Assembly (NCBI GenBank): GCA_963796195.1
Contig: CAWCKS010000011.1
Location: 1 to 64,000, forward strand
DNA from: CAWCKS01 sp963796195
GTDB taxonomy: Bacteria > Pseudomonadota > Alphaproteobacteria > Rhizobiales > Xanthobacteraceae
Direction of reading: 5' to 3'
Length of the DNA: 64,000 bases
Each line of letters opens with the position of its first letter. Position 1 is the stretch's first letter. Below the pieces are notes generated by a model. The model was not told the origin of the DNA. It searched no databases and worked only from the letters and a program-made list of their open reading frames with translations. Positions 54,236 through 63,130 of the stretch are shown piece after piece. The translations under genes and the position numbers were made by a program.

Positions 54236-54954
54236 CAGCGCACCTGATCGGGTGTCAGCCGCCGAGCATTGCGCTCTTCGCCGACGATCCGGCCGCCGCC
54301 CAGGCGCAGCACGCGGTCGGCCATACCGGCAATCGCGGCATTGTGAGTGATGATGATTGTTGTAGTGCCGAAGCGTTCGTTCGCGCGCGCGATCGCCGCC
54401 AGAACCACCTTGCCAGTGTCGTAGTCGAGCGCGCCGGTCGGTTCATCGCAGAGCAGGACGTCGGGCGACTTGACGATAGCCCGCGCGACCGCGACGCGCT
54501 GCTGCTCGCCACCGGAAAGCTGCGATGGAAAATGGTTCAGCCGGTGCTCAAGGCCAACCAATGCCAGCACTTCCTTCGGGTCGAGGGGCTTCGTCGCGAT
54601 CTCGTTCACCAGCGCGACGTTTTCCAGGACGGTCAAACTCGGGATCAGGTTATAGAATTGGAACACGAAGCCGACGTGCTCGCGCCGGTAGCGCGTCAGT
54701 TCGGCGTCATCGGCGCCTACCAGGTTGTGATCACGCCAGGTTGCCTGGCCCGAGGTTGGGGCGTCCAGACCGCCCAGAATATTCAGCAGCGTCGATTTGC
54801 CGGAACCGGACGGGCCCAATAGAACGACGATCTCACCCTCGAAGATATCGAGATCGACATCGCGCAGCGCATGCACCTCCGTTTCGCCCATGACGTAGGT
54901 CTTCGCAAGACCGCGGGCGACGAAAACGCGTTGAGGCTGGCTCTCGGATTTCAT
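54232..54954 (-). CDS. ABC transporter ATP-binding protein (MacB/LolD type)
   Basis: This 240-residue ATPase has Walker A LGPSGSGKST, the Q-loop, signature LSGGEQQRVAVARAI, Walker B VLLCDEPTGALD, and a switch histidine in IIITHNAAI. These match the MacB/LolD group, which powers FtsX-type permeases. It is the first gene of a leftward operon ATPase-permease-adaptor. A TTG-N8-CAA sequence lies about 55 bases upstream, but it lacks the inner bases of a FixK box. Confidence 0.93.
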   Translation of the reverse strand: MKSESQPQRVFVARGLAKTYVMGETEVHALRDVDLDIFEGEIVVLLGPSGSGKSTLLNILGGLDAPTSGQATWRDHNLVGADDAELTRYRREHVGFVFQFYNLIPSLTVLENVALVNEIATKPLDPKEVLALVGLEHRLNHFPSQLSGGEQQRVAVARAIVKSPDVLLCDEPTGALDYDTGKVVLAAIARANERFGTTTIIITHNAAIAGMADRVLRLGGGRIVGEERNARRLTPDQVRW

Positions 54955-55130
54955 GGCAAACTAATGACGACCTCAAGGGGCGGACCAAAACACGATCGTC
55001 AGTCAATAATTTGTGTTGGATCAAAACAATGGATCAAGAAGACTGGCGGTCTTATGTGCGGATCTGAACAAGACACGAAGCCACCATGGCCTACAAGGAC
55101 TGCGTGCCGGATCCACCGGAGCAGCCGCTA

Positions 55131-55222
55131 GCGCATCATTTCGGATTAATCGAAATGAGAACGCCCGCCCAGGCGGGCGCATCATTTCGGATTAATCGAA
55201 ATGAGAACGCCCGCCCAGGCGG
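55131..55222. repeat. Perfect tandem duplication of a 46-bp unit
   Basis: Positions 55131-55176 and 55177-55222 are identical. The unit contains TTTCGGATTAATCGAAA, a near-palindrome, and GCCCGCCCAGGCGG. The second copy includes the last codons and stop of the MgtC-like gene, so the first is a spare 3' end. At the junction the sequence makes an 8-bp GC hairpin that could end transcription. Confidence 0.85.
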
Positions 55223-56462
55223 CCAAAGCGACGACGATCAATCCCGGTATCACACGAAGAGCAAAAGAGCGCCCACCGCTTGTGCCAGCGAGGATCATCT
55301 TGCTGATCGTATTGGTCGAAAGCCCGGCCAAAATTGGTAAAACAGCATCAGCTGTACTCAGCTTTCCCGATGCGACGAGCGAAGCAACTGAAATTGCCGC
55401 AGAATGCGTATCGACGAAGCCGGCCAGTGCGGCTGCCACAATGATGCCTGTCTCACCAAACCATTCCTTGAGCGCTGCGGAGGCAACGAGGATGCTTGAA
55501 AGGGTCAAGGCGAATACTAACGCCGTCGACACGCTGAAAGCTCGGCCACTTTGCGCTTCGCTTTCAGTCTTTTGCTGCACAGCCAACACAGTAAAAACTG
55601 CTCCATAGACGACGGCGGCGAAGCCGGCGCTGATAAGTGGTGCCGACAGGGCGTGAAGGGTTGTTACGCTGGTAGCGGCCAGAACAAGTCCCAACTGCAC
55701 GATTGTCGCAATCGTTGACAGCACAGCACCTGCGACGGCAGCGGGGAGAACGTCCCTCGTCTTCGCAACCCGCGCACCCATTGCTCCGATAGTTGCAGTG
55801 CTGGAGATGAAGCCTGACGCGAGACCCGCAATAGGGAGGCCGAACCGGACGCCGAGCATACGGACTGCGAGGTAGCCTGCGGCGCCGATAACCATAACCA
55901 GAATAACGAGGATCCAAATCGAATGCGGGTTTAGCGCGTCGTATGGTCCCATTGGACGATCCGGAACGAGCGGGAGAACAACAAGCGTCGCGCCAGCGAG
56001 AATCAGAGCATCATTGAGTTCATCTTCCGTGATCACCGAACGGACGAAACCATGGAGCCAGGACCGGGTAGCGAGCAGAACCGCCACGGCGACCCCCAGG
56101 CCGGCTGCCAGCGCGGGCTGTTGCATCGAAAGACCACCAAGCAAGGCAGTCACGATCAGTGCGATTTCCGTTGTCAGCCCAGGGTCGTCTTCGTGACCAC
56201 GCCAATAGGCAGCCACTGTCAACATGATGACGCCGGCGGTCGCAACGGCAAGCAACACCTCGCCACCGACGATGATGCTGATCGCACCGGCAAGCGAGGT
56301 AACTGCGAACGTTCGTATCCCCGCGGGTGAACGCGACGGCCCCTCTCCTTTGCGGCGCTCGCGTTCTGCGCCGATCAATAGGCCGATTCCAAGTGCCACC
56401 GTGAGATTCAGGATCAAGGGATCAATGATGGTGTATCCTTCCTGCTGCCGCCCGGCACCCAC
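55182..56462 (-). CDS. MgtC/SapB and DUF4010 domain membrane protein
   Basis: This 426-residue protein has an N-terminal MgtC-like domain with about four helices (NLTVALGIGLLIGAERERRK is typical). A C-terminal DUF4010 domain with six to eight helices follows (FGLPIAGLASGFISSTATIG, and FVDTHSAAISVASLVASG). It is an inner-membrane protein; MgtC domains modulate F-ATPase and magnesium homeostasis in pathogens, but no function is fixed for this architecture. The last ~14 codons lie in a 46-bp tandem duplication. It stands alone on the minus strand. Confidence 0.88.
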   Translation of the reverse strand: MGAGRQQEGYTIIDPLILNLTVALGIGLLIGAERERRKGEGPSRSPAGIRTFAVTSLAGAISIIVGGEVLLAVATAGVIMLTVAAYWRGHEDDPGLTTEIALIVTALLGGLSMQQPALAAGLGVAVAVLLATRSWLHGFVRSVITEDELNDALILAGATLVVLPLVPDRPMGPYDALNPHSIWILVILVMVIGAAGYLAVRMLGVRFGLPIAGLASGFISSTATIGAMGARVAKTRDVLPAAVAGAVLSTIATIVQLGLVLAATSVTTLHALSAPLISAGFAAVVYGAVFTVLAVQQKTESEAQSGRAFSVSTALVFALTLSSILVASAALKEWFGETGIIVAAALAGFVDTHSAAISVASLVASGKLSTADAVLPILAGLSTNTISKMILAGTSGGRSFALRVIPGLIVVALAAWAGVLISINPK

Positions 56463-57277
56463 CTCAAAAGCAATTTTGGGCTGCTCGAGTACGGTGTCAC
56501 ACGAAGCGAACCAGGGATAGGCCTAGAGGCATCTCTGCCAGTTCATGAATTTATGAATTCACGTCCAAACAGGAAAACGCGACGCACGTTGAGACAATAT
56601 AGCGCAACAGAGATTGCCGGACGCGAGCAGTACGCAGCCCAACTACTAACTCCTCGGCGAGCAAACGCGCCGGCCCCGTCGTCCGATCGCGAATTCGACC
56701 AGCATCAGCGGAGATACAATCAGCACTATGCCAATCAGACAAAAAGAATACAGAGGGCCACCGCTGTTAACACCGAGCTCGTATGGGAATTTCCATATAC
56801 TGTTCGCCCTTGAGCGATCATGCCGCTGAGCACGAGCTTGGCCAGGGTGCCGGCAGTGCTCGCTTGCTATCGAGACGACGGCATTGCGACATCAGACGCC
56901 TGGAACGTCAGCGCTTCTGTCCCGGGTGTGCTGAAAATCGCGCGCAGGAAAGCGAAACCATCGTCTGGGCGGGGAGGACATCGGTGGAGATTGGCCTCCG
57001 CGCGATCTGAAAATTGTTGTTAAAATATTTCGGCATAACGAGGAGCGATCAGGCACGATGTTGATCTTTGTCAACGGCCGATGCGCACCACCCGGAAATC
57101 ATGATTTAGATTGGGCTTAGCTGACGGCCGCCAGCAACAAGGATGGGAAACGTGAACGAAACTCCGAAGAGCGTTGCCGGCGACCGAAGCAGCCCCGCGT
57201 TCGCAGCATGATTTTCCTTTCCACCAGCCTGATCGCGTCCAGCTATCCGAAGCAACCGCTGTCACGAGGGGCGCTCC
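56463..57277. other. 815-bp region without an intact gene
   Basis: No frame has both a ribosome site and family resemblance. It holds the FixK/FNR box at 57061-57074 and the promoter of the GH4 operon. A few short frames near 56550-56810 read poorly on both strands. Confidence 0.45.
57061..57074 (+). promoter_or_regulatory. FixK/FNR-type box upstream of the GH4-glk operon
   Basis: The sequence is TTGA-TCTTTG-TCAA, a perfect match to consensus. Its centre is 210 bases upstream of the GH4 ATG, so a leader of about 170 bases is implied unless a small unrecognised gene lies between. Confidence 0.55.
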
Positions 57278-58562
57278 ATGAGCGGCAACACGACGAAGAT
57301 CGTCTTCCTGGGCGCTGGCAGCATCTCATTCGGAATGAGCATGCTGCGCGATTTCGTTACCACGCGGGAATTGCGAGGCAGCACCCTCACGCTTGTAACG
57401 CAGCATGCTGACAGCGCAGCGCGTGCCGCGGAGCTGGCTCGCTATCTCAGTGACAGGGCAGCGGCCGATCTCAACATCGAGGCAACGACCGACCGGCGCG
57501 CTGCCCTGGATGGCGCATTGTTCGTCGTCAATTCAACAGCGATCGAACGCAACCGGCTCTGGAAACTGGATTTCGAGATTCCGAAAAAGTACGGCATTCG
57601 CCAGACACTTGGCGAAAACGGCGGCGCCGGCGGGCTTTTCTTCACCCTGCGGACTTTGCCGATGATTTTCGATTTCGTCCGCGACATGGAGGAGCTCTGC
57701 CCGAAGGCATTGCTCATCAACTTCTCGAAATCCCGAGAGCCGCATCGTCATGGCGCTGGGCCGCTACAGCAAGATCCGCTCTATCGGGTTGTGCCACGGG
57801 ATAAACGGCAGCCGGACGCAAGTCGCCGAGATCATGGGGCTGCCGACCGAGGACGTCGATGTCTGGGGCGCCGGCCTCAACCACTTTCAATGCCTAGTGC
57901 AGATCCGTCATCGCAAGACCGGAGAGGACCTTTATCCCAGACTGAAGACCGCGGAGGCTTCGTTCGCTTCGCCGACATCCCCGCTGACGCGCCGCCTGTT
58001 TCGCGCCTTCGGCTACTGGCTGACATGCGGAGACGAACATCTCGGCGAGTATTTTTCCTATGGCTGGGAAGCCGGCGAGAAGGGGTACGACTTCGCAGGC
58101 GACGAGCGCTGGCGCGCCGAATTCGCGCACAGTGTCAGCCAGGTTCTTGCAGGATCAGCCGACATGCCGGGGTGGTGGATCGAGCCCTCGGGAGAACGCG
58201 GCGGCGCCGTGATCGCAGCAGAGTTGCTGAACCAGAAGCGCATCCTGGAGTCCGGCATCGTCTACAACCAGGGAGCGATACCGAACCTGCCGGGAAATCT
58301 CGCGGTGGAGGTCCCGGTCATCGTGGACGCCGCGGGCGTGCACCCGATTTCGCTGGGCCCGCTGCCGGATCCGATCGCGAAACTGATGTCCATGCAGGCG
58401 AGCGTCCAGCAACTCTCAGTTGATGCGGCCGTGCATGCCTCGAAGGAGACCGCGTTGCAGGCGCTGCTGATCGACCCAGCCGTCAATTCGGTCGCGGCGG
58501 CTGAAAAGCTACTCGATGAGCTCTGGGAGATCAATCGTCCTTACATTCGCAAATGCCAATGA
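57278..58562 (+). pseudogene. GH4-family alpha-glucosidase/alpha-galactosidase, broken by a +1 frameshift
   Basis: This NAD- and metal-dependent glycosidase hydrolyses alpha- or beta-glucosides by an oxidation-elimination mechanism. The first frame shows FLGAGSISFGMSMLRDF (NAD loop) and VVNSTAIERN. The second shows GLCHGINGS with the metal cysteine, and GAGLNHFQCLV. An extra A at 57728-57730 breaks LINFSNPESRIVMALGRYSK; removing it restores about 427 residues, normal for the family. GAGGGG precedes the start. It overlaps the glucokinase start, forming an operon that would feed released glucose to the kinase. Confidence 0.87.
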
Positions 58563-59548
58563 CAGACGCCGATCCAATCCTGCTTGGCGATATCGGCGGG
58601 ACCAACGCCCGTTTCGCGATCCTGAACCGCGGCACGATCGGGCCTGTCGCGCGCATCAAGGTGGCCGGGTGTTCCGGCGTGATCGAGGCGATCAGGGGGT
58701 ATCTCGGTCAGCCAGCCGGACAAGTGCCGGTCAGAAAGGCGGTTCTCGGACTGGCCGGAACCGTGGAGAACAATCGCTGTGTTATGACCAACAGCGGTTG
58801 GATCGTTGATGCCCTAATGCTGCAGGACGCGTTCGATTTTCGACAGGTCCGACTGTTCAACGACTTCGAGGCGCTCGCTTGGTCGCTGCCTGATCTCGAC
58901 GCGGCGGATATGTTCTCGCTCGGCGGAGGCCCGGCACTCCCGCGCGCACCGATACTGCTGATCGGGCCAGGCACCGGTTTTGGAACGTCTTGCCTTCTGA
59001 CGCGCAATGGCCTGCCTGTCGTCATCGCGTCTGAGGCAAGCCATTCGACGCTGCCGGGCACGTCTCAGCGAGAAGATGCTGTCATCGACCAGCTGCGCAA
59101 GCGGTTTGGCCACGTCTCGATCGAACGGGCGGTGTCCGGCCCCGGACTGGTGAACCTCTACGAAGCGCTGGCTTCGATCGATGGCGCAGCCGACCTGACG
59201 AGCAACGCCACCTCGATCACCGAGGCCGCGCTGAATAACAGCTGCGCCTTCAGCCGGGCGGCATTCGACATGTTCTGCGCCATGCTCGGCACCGTCGCCG
59301 GAAACCTTGCCCTGACCTTTCGTGCCCGCGGCGGCGTCACTATCGCCGGCGGCATCGTCCCCCGTTTCCCGGAATATCTCTCGCACTCCGAGTTTCGCGC
59401 ACGCTTCGAGGCCGGTGGCCGGTATCACGCCTATCTGCACGACATTCCGGTCAACATCATCCTTCGTCCGGATGCGACCTTTCTTGGGCTGAAGGCATTG
59501 ATCGAGCGGGGAGGCGCCATGCCGCAGGCAACCGTGGGCGACTTATGA
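58553..59548 (+). CDS. glk: Glucokinase (bacterial Glk family), second copy
   Basis: This 331-residue kinase shows LLGDIGGTNARFAILN, FNDFEALAWSLPDL with the catalytic Asp, IGPGTGFGTSCLL, and AGGIVPRFPEYL near the end. It is homologous to the enzyme at 34946 but clearly diverged. Two starts are possible: 58553 (MPM) or 58559 (MTD), the latter overlapping the GH4 stop as ATGA. The operon order GH4, glucokinase, EEP, PEP synthase suggests glycoside uptake and use. Confidence 0.9.
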   Translation: MPMTDADPILLGDIGGTNARFAILNRGTIGPVARIKVAGCSGVIEAIRGYLGQPAGQVPVRKAVLGLAGTVENNRCVMTNSGWIVDALMLQDAFDFRQVRLFNDFEALAWSLPDLDAADMFSLGGGPALPRAPILLIGPGTGFGTSCLLTRNGLPVVIASEASHSTLPGTSQREDAVIDQLRKRFGHVSIERAVSGPGLVNLYEALASIDGAADLTSNATSITEAALNNSCAFSRAAFDMFCAMLGTVAGNLALTFRARGGVTIAGGIVPRFPEYLSHSEFRARFEAGGRYHAYLHDIPVNIILRPDATFLGLKALIERGGAMPQATVGDL

Positions 59549-60339
59549 ACCGCATGAAGGTCCTCACCCTGAACCTCTGGGACGTCGGCCACGTGCAGGA
59601 TCATCGAGATTCACTTCTCGTCGCCGGTCTTCAACGCCTGCGGCCGGATTTCGTCTGCCTGCAGGAAGTCTCCCGACACCCGACAACGCAGCGGCTTCAC
59701 TCGGAGCTGTTTGCCGATCCTTACGGTCTCGCCCACCATATCTATTCCGGTCTTGGTGAGAGCGATCCGCAAAGGGCCGAGTTGCCAAGGAACATGGAAG
59801 GCGTGTCGATACTCAGCAGGTATCCCGCGCTACGACAGGCGAGCGTCGCGTTGCCCTATTTCGAGGGTGACGTCCCGCGCCAAATTCTGCTGGCCGAGTT
59901 TGCAATCGAACGGCACAGGATTGTCGTCGCCACGACCCACCTCGCCTTCCCGCCGGCTTTTTCGGGGGAGCGGGAAATTCAAATGAGAAAGGCCCTTGAT
60001 GCAATCGACCGGTTCGCGGCCCAAGGCGATGTAGATGCGATCATCCTTACCGGCGATCTCAACGATGAGGCGCCGTCACCCAGCGTTCAGGCCATCCTGC
60101 GAAGCAGACACGGATTCCGCGATGCTTATTCCGTGTGCCACCCGGATAATCCAGGTGTGACCTTCAGCTCGAGAAATCCCTATGTGGGCCCGGGTTTTGA
60201 GCCGGGACTGCAAATCGACTTCATCTTCGCCACGTCAAACCTCGCGCCCCTTGAGTGCACAACGGTGTTCGATGGCAGGTCTGGCTTTGATTTCGTCTCG
60301 GACCATTACGGCGTCTTGTGCGGCTTCGCACTTGAATGA
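59545..60339 (+). CDS. Endonuclease/exonuclease/phosphatase (EEP) family protein
   Basis: This 264-residue protein has the EEP fold: VLTLNLWDVGH, VCLQEVSRHP with the metal Glu, TTHLAFPP, ILTGDLNDEAPSPSV, and the final SDHYGVLCGF. No signal peptide is seen. The family spans DNases, sphingomyelinases and inositol or sugar phosphatases. The sugar context favours a phosphatase, but this is inference. Its ATG overlaps the glucokinase stop by four bases. Confidence 0.87.
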   Translation: MNRMKVLTLNLWDVGHVQDHRDSLLVAGLQRLRPDFVCLQEVSRHPTTQRLHSELFADPYGLAHHIYSGLGESDPQRAELPRNMEGVSILSRYPALRQASVALPYFEGDVPRQILLAEFAIERHRIVVATTHLAFPPAFSGEREIQMRKALDAIDRFAAQGDVDAIILTGDLNDEAPSPSVQAILRSRHGFRDAYSVCHPDNPGVTFSSRNPYVGPGFEPGLQIDFIFATSNLAPLECTTVFDGRSGFDFVSDHYGVLCGFALE

Positions 60340-60354
60340 CCGGAACTGTCCGAT

Positions 60355-60368
60355 TTGACCTGCCTCAA
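60355..60368 (+). promoter_or_regulatory. FixK/FNR-type box directly before PEP synthase
   Basis: The sequence is TTGA-CCTGCC-TCAA, a perfect match. Its centre is only 40-41 bases before the ATG at 60402. A class II promoter would then start transcription at or next to the ATG, giving a leaderless or nearly leaderless mRNA. Confidence 0.55.
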
Positions 60369-60401
60369 TACCATGCGAGTCCAGCGTGATCTGCTGGTTA
60401 T

Positions 60402-62810
60402 ATGGCATATATCAGATCTTTCCTCGAAATCGGATTGAACGACGTCGGACTTGTCGGCGGCAAGACCGCTTCGCTCGGCGAGCTGTACTCTGTTCTGTCG
60501 TCGCAGGGGGTTGCTGTCCCCAACGGGTTTGCCGTCACAGCGGACGCCTATCGCGATGCGCTATTGCAGCCCGGGGTCGCGGACGCGCTTCATCGGCTTC
60601 TCGACGGCCTCGACAAGAGCAAGATCAGGCAGCTTGCGGCCAAGGCCGCCAAGGCTCGAGCCATCGTATATGAGGCGATGGACACCGAACCCGTGCGCAC
60701 ACAGATCTTGGAAGCGTATCGGCGGCTCGAACGGGAGGCAGGGGCCGGCGTCGCCGTTGCGGTGCGAAGTTCAGCGACGGCGGAGGATCTGCCGACTGCG
60801 AGCTTTGCGGGCCAGCATGAAAGCTTTCTCAACGTGCGCGGTGCGAAGGACCTGTTCGAAGCCTGCCGGCGTTGCTTTGCGTCCATCTTCACCGATCGCG
60901 CGATTTCCTACCGCATCGACAAAGGCTTCGATCACTTCAAGGTCGCCCTCTCCGTTGCCGTGATGAAGATGGTCCGCTCGGACCTTTCGGCGAGCGGAGT
61001 CGTGTTTACGCTCGACACCGAATCCGGATTTCGGGATGTGGTTTTCATTACTGGCTGTTACGGTCTCGGCGAAACCATCGTTCAGGGTCAAGTCGATCCT
61101 GATGAATTCTATGTCCACAAGCCGACGCTGAAGCAGGGCTTTCGCCGCGTGCTGCGGCGCCATCTCGGGGCTAAACAGATCCGCATGACCTACGGCAAGC
61201 GCGGCGGCAGTCATGCGACGCTGATCCGGACAGTACGCAATGCAGAGAGGCAGCGGTTCTGCATTTCCGATGACGAGGTGCTGAGCCTTGCTGACATCGC
61301 CGTGCAGATCGAGGAGCACTATTCGAAACATGCCGGTTCCGCCATGCCGATGGATATCGAATGGGCAAAGGACGGCTCCGACGGCAAGCTTTATATTATT
61401 CAGGCCCGACCCGAGACAGTTGCCTCGCAGCGTTCGCCGGACGTCTACGAAACCTACAATCTGAAAGGCCGCGGATCTGTCATCGTCACCGGTCGCGCGG
61501 TCGGAGAGAAGATCGCCTCCGGGCGCGTCCGCCGCATTGCGACTGCGCGTGACCTTTCGACATTCAAACCAGGCGAGATCCTGGTGGCGCCTGCCACCAG
61601 TCCGGACTGGGAGCCGGTGATGAAGATCGCCGCCGGCATCATCACCGACAAGGGTGGCCGGACCTGCCATGCGGCCATCGTGGCTCGGGAGTTGGGCATC
61701 CCCGCCGTGGTAGGCGCGACGCACGCGACGGAAAAGCTCAAGACGGGGACAAACGTCACGATCTCATGCGCGCAAGGCGAAACCGGAAACGTCTATCAGG
61801 GGGCGGTTGCCTTCGACGTCACGCAAACGCCGATCAGCGAACTCAAGCAACCGCAGACAGCGATCATGGTCAATGTCGGCACCCCCGAAATGGCATTCCG
61901 GACATCCATGCAGCCGCAAGCTGGCGTCGGCCTCGCGCGCATGGAGTTCATCATCAACGAGCATATTGGTGTGCACCCGATGGCGCTTCTCAAACCGGAG
62001 AAGATCACCTCGGCCAAGGCCAGGAATGCAATCGCGCGTCTGGTAAAAGACCACAGGAGCCCCTCCGATTTCTTCATCCAGAGGCTCGCGGAAGGCGTCG
62101 GCACCATTGCCGCGGCGTTCTATCCGAAGCCGGTGATCGTTCGGCTGTCCGACTTCAAGACGAATGAATATGCTAGGCTGCTGGGGGGCGAAGCGTTCGA
62201 GCCCAAAGAAGAGAATCCGATGCTCGGATTCCGGGGTGCCGCCCGTTACAGCCATCCCGCTTACGCCGAAGGATTTGCGCTGGAGTGTGCAGCGCTCCGC
62301 CGGGTGCGCGACGACATGGGCCTTTCCAATCTGCGCATCATGGTGCCCTTCTGCCGAACCGTGGAGGAAGGGCGGCGCGTAATCGCGACGATGGCGGCGC
62401 ACGGTCTGAAGCGTGGCGAAAACGGGCTCGAGATCTACGTGATGTGCGAGATACCGAACAATGTCATACAGATCGACGCGTTTTCGGCTTTGTTTGATGG
62501 CTTTTCGATCGGCTCAAACGATCTGACCCAGCTGACGCTGGGCGTCGATAGGGATTCCGATATCGTCGCTTTCGATTTTGATGAACGCGACCCCGGAATG
62601 CTGGAGATGTTCAGACAGGCCGTGGTGGGCGCCAAGCGCAACGGACGTCATGTTGGCATCTGCGGAGAAGCTCCCGCAAATTACCCGGAGATTGCTCGCT
62701 ACCTGACGCGCCTTGGTATCAATTCGATCAGCGTCAATCCGTCGAGCGTGTTTCGCACGATGGCCGTGGTTTTCGAGGCAGAAACCAATCCGGAGAAGAC
62801 CGCGGCTTGA
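60402..62810 (+). CDS. ppsA: Phosphoenolpyruvate synthase
   Basis: This 802-residue enzyme makes PEP from pyruvate and ATP, releasing AMP and phosphate. The N-terminal ATP-grasp part has VGGKTASLGELY and VAVRSSATAEDLPTASFAGQ. The swivelling domain has GGRTCHAAIVARELG with the phospho-histidine at residue 423. The C-terminal barrel has FSIGSNDLTQLTLGVDRDS and GICGEAP. Full length matches the family. The start has no strong ribosome site but a FixK/FNR box close by. Under low oxygen it could work with the phosphoketolase branch to balance pyruvate and PEP. Confidence 0.95.
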   Translation: MAYIRSFLEIGLNDVGLVGGKTASLGELYSVLSSQGVAVPNGFAVTADAYRDALLQPGVADALHRLLDGLDKSKIRQLAAKAAKARAIVYEAMDTEPVRTQILEAYRRLEREAGAGVAVAVRSSATAEDLPTASFAGQHESFLNVRGAKDLFEACRRCFASIFTDRAISYRIDKGFDHFKVALSVAVMKMVRSDLSASGVVFTLDTESGFRDVVFITGCYGLGETIVQGQVDPDEFYVHKPTLKQGFRRVLRRHLGAKQIRMTYGKRGGSHATLIRTVRNAERQRFCISDDEVLSLADIAVQIEEHYSKHAGSAMPMDIEWAKDGSDGKLYIIQARPETVASQRSPDVYETYNLKGRGSVIVTGRAVGEKIASGRVRRIATARDLSTFKPGEILVAPATSPDWEPVMKIAAGIITDKGGRTCHAAIVARELGIPAVVGATHATEKLKTGTNVTISCAQGETGNVYQGAVAFDVTQTPISELKQPQTAIMVNVGTPEMAFRTSMQPQAGVGLARMEFIINEHIGVHPMALLKPEKITSAKARNAIARLVKDHRSPSDFFIQRLAEGVGTIAAAFYPKPVIVRLSDFKTNEYARLLGGEAFEPKEENPMLGFRGAARYSHPAYAEGFALECAALRRVRDDMGLSNLRIMVPFCRTVEEGRRVIATMAAHGLKRGENGLEIYVMCEIPNNVIQIDAFSALFDGFSIGSNDLTQLTLGVDRDSDIVAFDFDERDPGMLEMFRQAVVGAKRNGRHVGICGEAPANYPEIARYLTRLGINSISVNPSSVFRTMAVVFEAETNPEKTAA

Positions 62811-63130
62811 CGGCGTAGTGTCCCCAAAACCGAAGCTCTGGCCGTCAAGCGGTAGCGCTTTCAATGCGCTCAGCAACCGGAGTTTGATATGCGACCCAAA
62901 CGTCGCTCGTGAACGCGTAATTTCACTTCGATCGATACTGGTGATGCGCCTCGCGCCACATGATCGCTTAAATCCGGTAGCGCGACGGCGGATCGTGCAG
63001 GCGGCACATGCATAACATCATGTCCGCTAGACTGTATGTCCCCTCCACAAAATGAGGCGACTTACCCTCGATGTTTCAACGAGGGTTACCTGGATGGACC
63101 GGGCAGAGCCTCGAACAAGGAGGGCGAGTT
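62811..63130. other. 320-bp region without a recognisable gene
   Basis: Short frames on both strands lack support. The segment leads into the IS110 element; since IS110 elements often have weak or no terminal inverted repeats, no boundary could be set by eye. Confidence 0.4.

Noticed and set aside
55016..55029. TTG-N8-CAA upstream of the ABC operon
   Set aside because: Only the outer trinucleotides match; the inner TTGA and TCAA bases of a FixK/FNR site are missing.
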